64,000 bases of DNA, from contig JANHCV010000004.1 in assembly GCA_025594325.1 (NCBI GenBank), positions 2,418,001 to 2,482,000 of the forward strand, in the 5' to 3' direction. Under the pieces are notes generated by a model. It was not told where the DNA came from. It saw nothing but the letters and a program-made list of their open reading frames with translations, and searched no databases. Below, in pieces: positions 29,818 through 38,032 of the stretch (position 1 is its first letter; the number at the start of each line of letters is the position of its first letter). Origin of the DNA: Blastocladiella emersonii ATCC 22665. Taxonomy: Eukaryota > Blastocladiomycota > Blastocladiomycetes > Blastocladiales > Blastocladiaceae. The position numbers and the translations under genes are program-made.

Positions 29818-31347
29818 TTAGTGGCAGCCGTCGCCGTAGTAGCCCGACTCGTAGCCGTGGCCGCTGTCGCCGTAGTACCCGGACGAGTAGTCGTTGCCGC
29901 TGTCGCCGTAGTAGCCCGAGTCGTAGCCCTTCGAGTCGTCGCCGTAGTACCCGGAGTCGTAGCCCTTCGAGTCGTCACCGTAGTAGCCCGAGTCGTAGCC
30001 CTTGGAATCGTCGCCGTAGTAGCCCGAATCGTAGCCCTTCGAGTCGTCACCGTAGTAGCCCGAGTCGTAGCCCTTGGAATCGTCGCCGTAGTAGCCCGAG
30101 TCGTAGCCCTTCGAGTCATCACCGTAGTAGCCCGAGTCGTAGCCCTTGGAATCGTCGCCGTAGTAGCCCGAGTCGTAGCCCTTCGAGTCGTCGCCGTAGT
30201 AGCCCGAGTCGTAGCCCTTCGAGTCGTCACCGTAGTACCCGGAGTCGTAGCCCTTGGAATCGTCGCCGTAGTAGCCCGAATCGTAGCCCTTCGAGTCGTC
30301 ACCGTAGTAGCCCGAGTCGTAGCCCTTGGAATCGTCGCCGTAGTAGCCCGAGTCGTAGCCCTTGGAATCGTCACCGTAGTAGCCCGAGTCGTAGCCCTTG
30401 GAGTCGTCACCGTAGTAGCCCGAATCGTAGCCCTTGGAATCGTCACCGTAGTAGCCCAAGTCGTAGCCCTTGGAATCGTCACCGTAGTAGCCCGAATCGT
30501 AGCCCTTCGAGTCGTCGCCGTAGTAGCCCGAGTCGTAGCCCTTCGAGTCGTCGCCGTAGTAGCCGGAATCGTAGCCCTTCGAGTCGTCGCCGTAGTAGCC
30601 CGAGTCGTAGCCCTTCGAGTCGTCACCGTAGTAGCCCGAGTCGTAGCCCTTGGAATCGTCGCCGTAGTAGCCCGAGTCGTAGCCCTTGGAATCGTCACCG
30701 TAGTAGCCCGAGTCGTAGCCCTTGGAGTCGTCACCGTAGTAGCCCGAATCGTAGCCCTTGGAATCGTCACCGTAGTAGCCCAAGTCGTAGCCCTTGGAAT
30801 CGTCACCGTAGTAGCCCGAATCGTAGCCCTTCGAGTCGTCGCCATAGTAGCCCGAGTCGTAGCCCTTGGAGTCGTCGCCGTAGTAGCCGGAATCGTAGCC
30901 CTTCGAGTCGTCGCCATAGTAGCCCGAGTCGTAGGAGCCGTACGAGTCATCACCGTAGTAGCCCGAGTCGTAGGAGCCGTACGAATCGTCGCCATAGTAG
31001 CCCGAGTCGTAGCCCTTCGAGTCGTCACCGTAGTAGCCCGAATCGTAGCCCTTCGAGTCGTCACCGTAGTAGCCCGAATCGTAGCCCTTCGAGTCGTCGC
31101 CGTAGTAACCGGAGTCGTAGCCGCCGTACGAATCGTCACCGTAGTAGCCCGAGTCGTAGGAGCCGTACGAATCGTCGCCATAGTAGCCCGAGTCGTAGCC
31201 CTTGGAGTCGTCGCCGTAGTAGCCGGAATCGTAGCCCTTCGAGTCGTCGCCATAGTAGCCCGAGTCGTAGGAGCCGTACGAGTCATCACCGTAGTAGCCC
31301 GAGTCGTAGCCGCCGTACGAGTCGTCGCCGTAGCCGTAGCCAGTCAT
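29818..31347 (-). CDS. Tyr/Gly/Asp/Ser repeat protein (about forty 12-residue units)
   Basis: Intronless, 509 residues, starting MTGYGYGDDSYGG and then consisting almost wholly of the 12-residue unit YDSGYYGDDSKG, with variants SYGS or SYGG in place of SKG near the N-terminus and a degenerate Ser/Asn/His-rich C-terminus ending GDGCH. Start ATG 31347 follows a TATA-like GATAAATA at 31504-31497. There is no signal peptide, Pro or membrane helix. Composition (Tyr, Gly, Asp, Ser, sparse Lys) predicts a disordered, sticky polymer: phase-separating scaffold, adhesive or structural protein are all possible. The identical 36-bp DNA unit shows recent homogenisation. No homologue is recognised. Confidence 0.82.
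   Translation of the reverse strand: MTGYGYGDDSYGGYDSGYYGDDSYGSYDSGYYGDDSKGYDSGYYGDDSKGYDSGYYGDDSYGSYDSGYYGDDSYGGYDSGYYGDDSKGYDSGYYGDDSKGYDSGYYGDDSKGYDSGYYGDDSYGSYDSGYYGDDSYGSYDSGYYGDDSKGYDSGYYGDDSKGYDSGYYGDDSKGYDSGYYGDDSKGYDLGYYGDDSKGYDSGYYGDDSKGYDSGYYGDDSKGYDSGYYGDDSKGYDSGYYGDDSKGYDSGYYGDDSKGYDSGYYGDDSKGYDSGYYGDDSKGYDSGYYGDDSKGYDLGYYGDDSKGYDSGYYGDDSKGYDSGYYGDDSKGYDSGYYGDDSKGYDSGYYGDDSKGYDSGYYGDDSKGYDSGYYGDDSKGYDSGYYGDDSKGYDSGYYGDDSKGYDSGYYGDDSKGYDSGYYGDDSKGYDSGYYGDDSKGYDSGYYGDDSKGYDSGYYGDDSKGYDSGYYGDDSKGYDSGYYGDSGNDYSSGYYGDSGHGYESGYYGDGCH
29920..31330. repeat. 36-bp coding minisatellite with 324-bp higher-order repeat
   Basis: Tandem 36-base units encode the YDSGYYGDDSKG repeat. A rare variant unit in which GAG became AAG (Asp-Leu instead of Asp-Ser) occurs at 30451-30460 and again at 30775-30784, exactly 324 bases (nine units) apart with the same neighbouring variants. 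This shows duplication of a nine-unit block. Confidence 0.85.
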
Positions 31348-31496
31348 GGTGAAGGAGGGGGTGGGTGGTGGGGAGAGGAGGGGAGGCTGTGCGACCGAAG
31401 GCGCAGGCGGAGTGTGCAAGGGTGCAAGGGAGGGGAGAGAGGACTGGGTTGTGCTCGCTGTCGAATCGAGAGGGAGGGATGCGGGGCGGCGGCCGG

Positions 31497-31504
31497 TATT
31501 TATC
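31497..31504 (-). promoter_or_regulatory. TATA-like box of the repeat-protein gene
   Basis: On the minus strand GATAAATA (followed by CC) lies about 150 bases before the ATG. The same ten bases GATAAATACC occur before lipase gene 1 at 49093-49102. Confidence 0.6.
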
Positions 31505-31763
31505 GGCGGGCCGGGTCGAGGGCGGGGACGGCGAGGGCGGAGGCGGCGAGCAGCGAGTGGCGGCAGTCGGCCACGCGCGCGGCTCGAGATCCAGCGAGGA
31601 AGGCGGCGAGAAGGACGCGGAGCGCGACGTGAAGCTAGCGCGTAGATCCACTTCCGCAGCCACGGTGAGCGGCCGCGGTGCGCAGCTTGCCTCCTTTGCC
31701 GATCGATGGCGGATCCCGTCGGCGTCGTGACGGCGCAGCTTGGCTCCCGGTCGGCGCGGCGCC

Positions 31764-31795
31764 TAGCTCCGTGCGCCAGCTGGCGTATGGAGCTA
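31764..31795. promoter_or_regulatory. 32-bp palindrome, possible cruciform or binding site
   Basis: TAGCTCC...CGCCAGCTGGCG...GGAGCTA: 14 of 16 symmetric positions are Watson-Crick complementary and the other two are G-T, with no loop at the centre. It lies about 420 bases upstream of the repeat-protein gene. Confidence 0.5.
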
Positions 31796-32290
31796 GACGC
31801 CACCTCCCCGAAGCGTCGGCAGGGGCACGCGGCGCGATCTCGACGCCAGCGCGAGACGCTGCGCTAGGTCCAGTTGCCACGCTCGCGAGGCGTCGGGACG
31901 TCGACATGAGGGCAGGCTCAACTTTCGCGGAGCTATGCGTGGCGGCGGCGCGCTGCGCGTTGCATCCAGTTGCTTTCCATTTGCTTGCATCCGCGTCGGC
32001 AGGGACCCGTGGGAAGGGGAGGCGTGTGCGCAAAGTGGCCGGGAGGGAAAGTTGTCTCGCGGCTCGTGTTTCATCTGCGAGCGCTGGTCACGCCTTTTCG
32101 CGACGCGTCCTCACACGCGCGAGAGGCGATCGAGAGACGCGAACTGCGTCCCGATCGTGGAAAACGGCCGAGAGTGGCGAGTTGAGAGCAAAACAGATGT
32201 TATATACACTAGGCTCGAACGATACATATACTTACACAACCGAAACCCACTCGATTCTGAGCGCCCACACGCGCTCCCTCCATCCCCTCC

Positions 32291-33994
32291 TCAGATCAGC
32301 GCCGCCACGGCCACGAACACGGCGTCGGGGGCGGGCGCAATCAGGGGCATCTCGACGCGGCCGAAGAACTCGACCGCCATGGCCACGTTCTTGGCGTACG
32401 ACCCCTTGACAGTCGACACCTCGGCCGTGCACAGCGTCGCCAGCACGGGCGCGACGAGCGGCACCATGCGGGGCGTGCAGTTGGCCGACGTCGCGGCCAT
32501 CATCTTGTTCTCCATGAGCATCTTGATGCCCTTGGTCTTGTCGCACACGTTGTTGAGCGCCAGGATGCGCTTCAGCGCGCGGCGCTCGTGCGGCGCCATC
32601 GTGAACGCCTTGTCGGCGCCGATGAACTCGAGCGCGAGGCTGATTGCGTTCAGCGTTGAGAAGTCCGAGTTCGACCGGAGGCAGTGCTAGTGACGCGCGC
32701 ACGTCGAGTGTTAGTGGGTGATCGCGGTCGACGACGAGATGAGGTGAGAGAAACGTACCTCGGCCACCCGGATCCATTTCTGGACGACCGCATCGTCCAG
32801 CGACGCGGCGCCCTTGACCGACAGCTTGACCAGGTTGTAGACCCCGGTGTGCACCGTGGTCTTGTTCTTCTCCTCGAGCACCTTGGCCACCGCGGACCCG
32901 AGCACCTTGGGGTCGGCCGACTCGACGCCGCGAGCGGCCGCGCGGACCTTGTCGACGGTCTTGACGAGCTCGGACGCGGCGAGCGCGGTCAGCGCCTTGG
33001 CGAGGTCGCGCGACGGGACCTCGAGCACGAGGCGGGCGGCCTCGGCGCCCGCCGACGCGTCGCCCTGGTCGAGACCGTCGGCGCGCGTGACGATGCCCGC
33101 GACCTTGTTGAAGGCGAAGCGAGCGGCGCGACGCAGCTTCGAGTCCTTGGGCGTCTTGAGCGGCTTGGCCTGCTTGCCAGCCGGGGTGATGGGGGTCGAG
33201 ATCTTGACAGCGGCGGTGTCGATCTCGAGGTGCAGCTGCTGCTCGGGGACCGTGAGCGGGACGACGGGGGTCTGTGGGATACGAGAGGAGGGTGTGTGAG
33301 CATGACTGAACATGAAGGAAAAGGAAGTCATCGAGTCGAGAGAACGTACCCCAGACAAGCTGAGCAGCGACGCCGAGGCGCGGAGGCACTTGAAGGGTGC
33401 CGCGAGCGCATCGACGACCTTGCCAGCGAACTTGTTGAAGATCGACAGGGGCTTGGAGGTCGAGGTGGCGGCCGCCGAGGGCGCGGGCACGAGGTGCTCC
33501 TGCGAGCCCGAGTCGGCGACGGCGAGGTCGGCCGCCAGGTGCTCGACCGCGTCCTCGTGAGAGTCAGCGGGAGCAAGGTCGGCGGCCGCGGGGGTGGTGG
33601 GGGTGGTCTCGGTCGTGGCGAGGGCCGACACCGAGTCGATCGAGGACGCCGAGATGAGCGACGCGGTCTCGGGCGCCGATACGAGCGGCGCGGCCTCGGG
33701 AGCCGATACGAGCGGCGCAGCCTCGATCGCCGACACGAGCGGCGCGATCTCGAGCGCGGGCACGAGCGGCGCGGCCTCGAGCGCGGGCACGAGCGGTGCG
33801 GGCTCGAGCTCGGACGTCTCGACGGCAATGATGCCCGTGGCCGGTTGGCCGACGGGGACGTACTGGATCTCTGGCATGCCCATGACGCGGTTCATCTCGA
33901 ACCAGTCGCGCATCTCGAGGACATGCCCGGAGAGGAAGAGGTGAGCGTCGCGGGTGAACCAGGTTGGAACGGGGTCTTGACCGTGGGCGGCCAT
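32291..33994 (-). CDS. Divergent RasGEF (Cdc25-type) domain protein (3 exons)
   Basis: Exons 33994-33350, 33271-32759 and 32686-32291 are all joined in phase 0 and give 517 residues. The N-terminus carries five to six repeats of the type 'APLVSAPEA'. The C-terminal 260 residues follow the Cdc25 catalytic fold: 'RDLAKALTALAASELVKTVD' (family: iA.qLT.ie.elf..i), 'WIRVAEHCLRSNSDFSTLNA' (family: wi.vA..c....nf.sl.aI) and 'RMVPLVAPVLATLCTAE' (family: cvPflg.yL.dL). It would exchange nucleotide on a Ras-like GTPase, but the domain is short and divergent and may be inactive. Assignment is by motif pattern only. Confidence 0.6.
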
Positions 33995-34006
33995 GGTGAA
34001 GACGTT

Positions 34007-34220
34007 GCGCGGTTGGTCGAACGACGACTACACAAGGAGGCCGAGAGATGGACATCATGAGTGGTTGCCGCTCGACTAATCAAGCACAAAACGCGTAGCG
34101 TAACCGTGGGGGAAGACGCGCGGTTAGTCGAAACGACGACTACACGGGGAGGTCGAGGGTCAGTCGCTGTGAGTCGGCGCCGCTCTTCGACTCGAGCGCG
34201 CAGCGCGTACCGTAACCGTG
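34007..34220. repeat. Tandem ~103-bp duplication upstream of the RasGEF-like gene
   Basis: Copies at 34007-34108 and 34117-34220 share their ends: on the minus strand CACGGTTACG[G/C]TACGCG at one end and GTGTAGTCGTCGTTCGAC-type sequence at the other. The middle has diverged. Each copy looks like an intron with its acceptor; only the distal copy keeps a GGTACGCG donor. Confidence 0.65.
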
Positions 34221-35783
34221 CGGGAGGGAGGCAGGAGCGAAGACGACGGACTGGCCTGGGGCGAGGCTGGTCGGTCGGGGGTGCTTGCAGGAAGCGCAGA
34301 AGTGGCGGTGCCGAGGGTGCTGGGCCGTAGAAGTCGAGCCGTGGACGAGCGTCAAGACGATGACGACGAGGTGGTTCGTCGGCGGCGAAGGCGAGCTTGA
34401 ACGGGAGCAGGTGGGCAGAGCCGGGTGCGCTGGATGCAGGCAAGTTGGGGTGTAACAACACTTGAAGCGTTGCGCCTGGAAATCCGTCGAGTCGATGCGG
34501 GTCGTGTTAACGAGGGTGCAAATGGCTGGCGGATGAGGAACATGGGAGAGCGGGGTTGGCGGGGTTGCGGGCAGTCATTTTGTACTGCGGGCAGTGTGTA
34601 GGGCTAGTGAGCGAGGTGAAGTCGAGGATTCGCGGTCGGTCACGACGACTGACTGACCGGCGAACGAGCGCGATGGTCAGCCGAGCGCCGCGCACCTGAC
34701 CTGGAATGACCCTCGCTTTCACGGCTCGGCCGAAGCGAAAGCGGGTGATGCAGGAGGCTGAGCCGAAAGCGTGATGTCTCGCACCTCGGCACCGCCACGC
34801 GACGCGTAGCTGTTGCAGCAGAGCGCGGTGATCGGCCACGCCGCGGGATCAGCGAGCCGAGATCGCTGGTGCCCGCGCACCGTCACGATAGAGCTTCCTC
34901 CAGCGGGTTAATCTTCATCTCAGCGGTGCTTCATGCCCGCATCTCTGACGAAGTCGGCGAGAGAGCAAAAGACCCGATGCGCGGGCCCGCGCACGCCGTC
35001 GATCGTGCGGCCACTGGTCGAGCTGAGCGCGGAAGCATGGTCACCGATGGATAAGCTGCTCTCTCGCGCTCTCTCGCGCTCTCTCGCAACAGATACGGTC
35101 ATAGGTCACCTGCAAGGCTTCCCCGTCGAGCGGCAGCTTGGCGGCGGGGAAGCGTGCACGAGCGCGAGTGTATGAGCGAGGGAGCGAGCGGGGGAGGGTC
35201 CAAGACCCATCGTGGGGCAATCGTGAGGATAGTCTCGGCAAGGGAAGGAGCAGGCGCGGCCGTGTGTAGCAGGAGAGGCAATGCGGTACCATAAGGTACG
35301 AGAGAGGAGGGGTGACCCGGCGCGGGGTACGAGTGAGGCGGTGGAGGGAGGGAAGCGCGCGACGAGGGCCTCGAGAACACCGATCCGTCATAGTTTCAGC
35401 AAGTGTTGACGAGGAAGATACATGGGAGCGCGCGGATCGGGTCAGTGCGTGTGTCGAGGGAAGCGGGAAGAGCGCGTCGGTCATACCGCGTGATGTGGCG
35501 CCGCCGCCGACCCCACGCTGCCCGGGCAACGCGTGCGTGCGCCGACGCGTGGGAGCCCACGTCAGGGGAACCGACCGCCCCCGTGGCGCAGCCGCCCTTG
35601 ACCGCCGTCCCCACCACCAGCAACGACTCACGGTACACAGAGCGCGAGCGGTAAGCGCGGTGTCCCGCGGGAGAAGACCGATCGCGCGACGCACCCCGTC
35701 CAGCCTTAAGCGCAAGACGACGCGCTGTCCGACTTATCGCATCCAGTACTAATTTCGGTAGAGACGGGTTTCGAGAGCTCAGG

Positions 35784-36062
35784 TCAGTCGAGGCGGGCGA
35801 CGCGGCGAGCGGTAGTAGCCGTGAGGGTAGTGACGCGCGGGCCGCGCGGCCGGGGCGCAAGGTGACCGACCTCGCTGCACAGACCGCCCTTCATCGTCTC
35901 ACTGCACATCGGACTCTCTCGCGTGTCAATCGAGGCTGCCGAGGCGGCCGAAACGGCGAGCGCCGGTAGCAGTGAGGGCGGGGACGCGCGCGGCCAGCAT
36001 GGTCGCCTCACGCCCATCACCGACCTCGAGCCCGCCCTCCTGCGCCTTCTTACACATCGAGA
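35784..36062 (-). repeat. Degenerate tandem duplication of coding-like sequence
   Basis: Two neighbouring minus-strand segments read 'MCKKAQEGGL..EVGDG' ... 'PALTATGARRFGRLGSLD' and 'MCSETMKGGLCSEVGHL' ... 'TTLTATTARRVARLD', each followed by a stop. They are similar over about 45 residues and look like duplicated fragments of a decayed gene. Confidence 0.4.
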
Positions 36063-36426
36063 TCGCATGCGCATGACGTTGCCGCACCTCGCCCATGCCG
36101 CGCGCGAGTGTCGCGACCGTTACGAGCGATCCAGCTGGCGTGGGAAGAGCTGTGATCGCGAAACTGATCATGTCGGGCTGCACGACGTTGCGGCGGTGCC
36201 CCGGGCGTCAGGGCCTCGGCGGGGTCGCGGGCAGTTGATTGCATGAAGCTACGAGTACGATTCATTTGAGTGGTGGAGTTGCGTTGGTGTAGGTGGAGAG
36301 CGGGGATGGGTTCCGTGCCACCTCGCCGACTTAGCCAACGCGTCGCGGTGGCCGCTCGCCAATCTTGCAGGCCTCCCCCTTCGACGCCGCGACCAAGGGA
36401 CCTGCAGAAAATTTCTCTTAAGATGC

Positions 36427-37019
36427 TTACATTGCTACGAAGCCCAAAAACCGGACCCTAGCCTCCGATCTCACACCCATCTCGCTCAGCTCCACATCGC
36501 CTCGCGCATGCGCGACCTTCGCTCTTGGCGAGCAGGCACTGCGCGACTCGCTGGTTGGCGTCGGGCAGCACGTCGAGGAGTACCGCGACCGCGGCGACCA
36601 CATCGCCCGCGCGGCCAACCTCGAGACGCGCGCCGTACGTGTTCATGGGATGGGTACGAGCGGGTCCGCGGGCTCGCGCGGCCAGTGCTTGAGCAGGCAC
36701 GCGGGCACGCTCGGTACGCGGTCCCCGCGGCGTCGTACCGGTTGCGGTCTATGCGCTCGTGAAGCTCCGTGACGGTGTCGGCGTCGATGGGCACGCGGAA
36801 GATGCCCTCAGCGGCGAGGCCGCCGAGCTCCAGCACCGCCTGGCGCAGGGACATAAGGGTGCGCGGGTACTCGAGTCGCTGGCGGCGCATGGTCTCGTCG
36901 AGCGTGTCGCCGAACACGGACGGCGAGTAGGGCGCTTCAATCATGAGCTCAAGCTCGGGGAGCGACAGCGGGGTGCCGTGCGGCCCGCGGCTGTGGGCCT
37001 CACGCAGCCTCGCGAACAT
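36427..37019 (-). pseudogene. RhoGAP-domain relic with several frameshifts
   Basis: From ATG 37019 the first frame gives a good MyTH4/ARHGAP39-type RhoGAP start: 'FGDTLDETMRRQRLEYPRTL', 'AVLELGGLAAEGIFRVPIDA'. The domain then jumps frame to 'PSVPACLLKHWPREPADPLVP' (matching VPasLLK.W.reL.ePLip), again to 'VVAAVAVLLDVLPDANQRVA' (matching ...LP..Nr.V), and again to 'KVAHARGDVELSEMG', stopping at 36427. At least three frame changes in about 600 bases, with no usable introns, mark it as a pseudogene. The arginine finger region (GIFR) is intact. Confidence 0.7.
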
Positions 37020-37104
37020 GGCAGTGCGCCGCTCTCTCGAAACACTGCGCCGAAGCAACAATCGCGTTGTATCACGTACGGAATAGGGCCACATGGACCC
37101 CGCA

Positions 37105-37836
37105 CTAGTAGTTTCTGCGCCAGAACCCGCGCCCCTCGCCGTCCTCGTCGCTGCCGTACCCGTCCGAGCCGTAATCCGGCCCCGAATAGTCGCCGCCTCC
37201 GCCGTACACGTCGGCGAGGATCTCCGAGTCAGAGGCGTCGCCGTAGCACGACCGCGGCCCGTGCTTCTCGTACTTGCCCTCGTCGAGGTCGCGGTCGAGG
37301 CACCACTCGAGCGCCTTGCGCGACCGCGAGTTGATGATGACGAACGGGTCGAGGTCAAAGCAGCCCGAGTCGTACCACCACTGGAGCACATCGACGTGGC
37401 CGCTGTGCAACGCGTTGGACTGCGCCGTGTCGTGGTCGAGGTCGAGCTTCGCGTCGCGCCACCAGCTGAGCAGCGCGAGGTTGCGCTTTGCGCTCGCGGC
37501 GTCGAGCGCCTTGTGCGAGTACTTGAGCTTTAGGCCCGAGCCGCGCCACCACGTCAGCAGCGGGATGTCCCCGTTCGCCGCGGCCCCGTCCATGGCGGCC
37601 GTAGTGTACTTGAGCGGGAGGCCAGACTGCTTCCACCACTCAAGCCCTGCCACGCGGCCGCGGGCCGACAGCTTGTCCATGGAGCACCATGTCAGCTTCG
37701 GGATGACCGCGCAGCGGAGCGGCTCTGACGGCGGAAGGACAGCCAGGTACGCGAGCAGCTGGTGCGGTTTCCGATGCTCCATCTCGACCGCGGCGAGAAG
37801 AATCCTCCCGATAATCTCCTTTGACAAGCGTTTCAT
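37105..37836 (-). CDS. Ankyrin-like repeat protein of the 'LEWW..SGLPLKY' type
   Basis: Intronless, 243 residues. After an F-box-like N-terminal helix region (KRLSKEIIGRILLAAVEM) come about five degenerate ankyrin-like units with the motif L-x-W-W-x-x-S/D-G-x-x-L-K-Y/x, for example 'LEWWKQSGLPLKYT' and 'LLTWWRGSGLKLKYS'. The C-terminus is a Gly/Tyr/Asp/Ser-rich tail (GGGGDYSGPDYGSDGYGSDE). Such proteins are numerous in Blastocladiomycota, as I recall, and are taken to be protein-binding adaptors; the partner is unknown. It starts 196 bases from the divergent acyltransferase gene. Confidence 0.85.
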   Translation of the reverse strand: MKRLSKEIIGRILLAAVEMEHRKPHQLLAYLAVLPPSEPLRCAVIPKLTWCSMDKLSARGRVAGLEWWKQSGLPLKYTTAAMDGAAANGDIPLLTWWRGSGLKLKYSHKALDAASAKRNLALLSWWRDAKLDLDHDTAQSNALHSGHVDVLQWWYDSGCFDLDPFVIINSRSRKALEWCLDRDLDEGKYEKHGPRSCYGDASDSEILADVYGGGGDYSGPDYGSDGYGSDEDGEGRGFWRRNY

Positions 37837-38032
37837 TGGTTTTCAGAGTCGTGAGTGTGAGGCCTTTGGGGAGCGAGGGTCGCTCGCGGTCGCGCTTCAG
37901 CCGTTCGTGCCGGCGCTGGAGGGTCGAGCAGCCGGTCCCTGTGTTGATGTTCCCCGCCCCTCTGTAGACAAGGCCGCTCGCAACGGCTCCCCATGTAACC
38001 CAACTTGCTGCACTTAATCCATCCAGCCCGCC

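Larger units (their letters stand above)
31348..32290. other. Intergenic region upstream of the repeat-protein gene
   Basis: No gene is supported. It contains the TATA-like site of the repeat-protein gene and a 32-bp perfect-centre palindrome at 31764-31795. Confidence 0.55.
33995..36426. other. 2.4-kb stretch without an intact gene
   Basis: This is the longest gene-free stretch in the window. It contains a tandem 102/104-bp duplication immediately upstream of the RasGEF-like gene (34007-34220), a short GCTCTCTC microsatellite near 35055-35085, and a degenerate tandem duplication of coding-like sequence on the minus strand (35784-36062). I find no tRNA or other RNA gene in it. Confidence 0.5.

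Noticed and set aside
29785-31632. A 615-codon plus-strand frame of VVARVVALGIV repeats opposite the YG repeat gene, plus a Thr/Arg repeat frame on the minus strand
   Set aside because: Any 36-bp tandem array without stops is open in several frames. The YG frame has a start, a TATA-like site and non-repetitive ends; the others do not.
35041-35715. A 224-codon minus-strand frame in the gene-poor zone
   Set aside because: Arg/Ser/Thr/Pro shadow composition, no GC3 bias, no domain.
36718-36790. An intron explaining the first frame change in the RhoGAP sequence
   Set aside because: The only donor-like GTACGACG has no acceptor at a usable distance that restores the domain, and two more frame changes follow.
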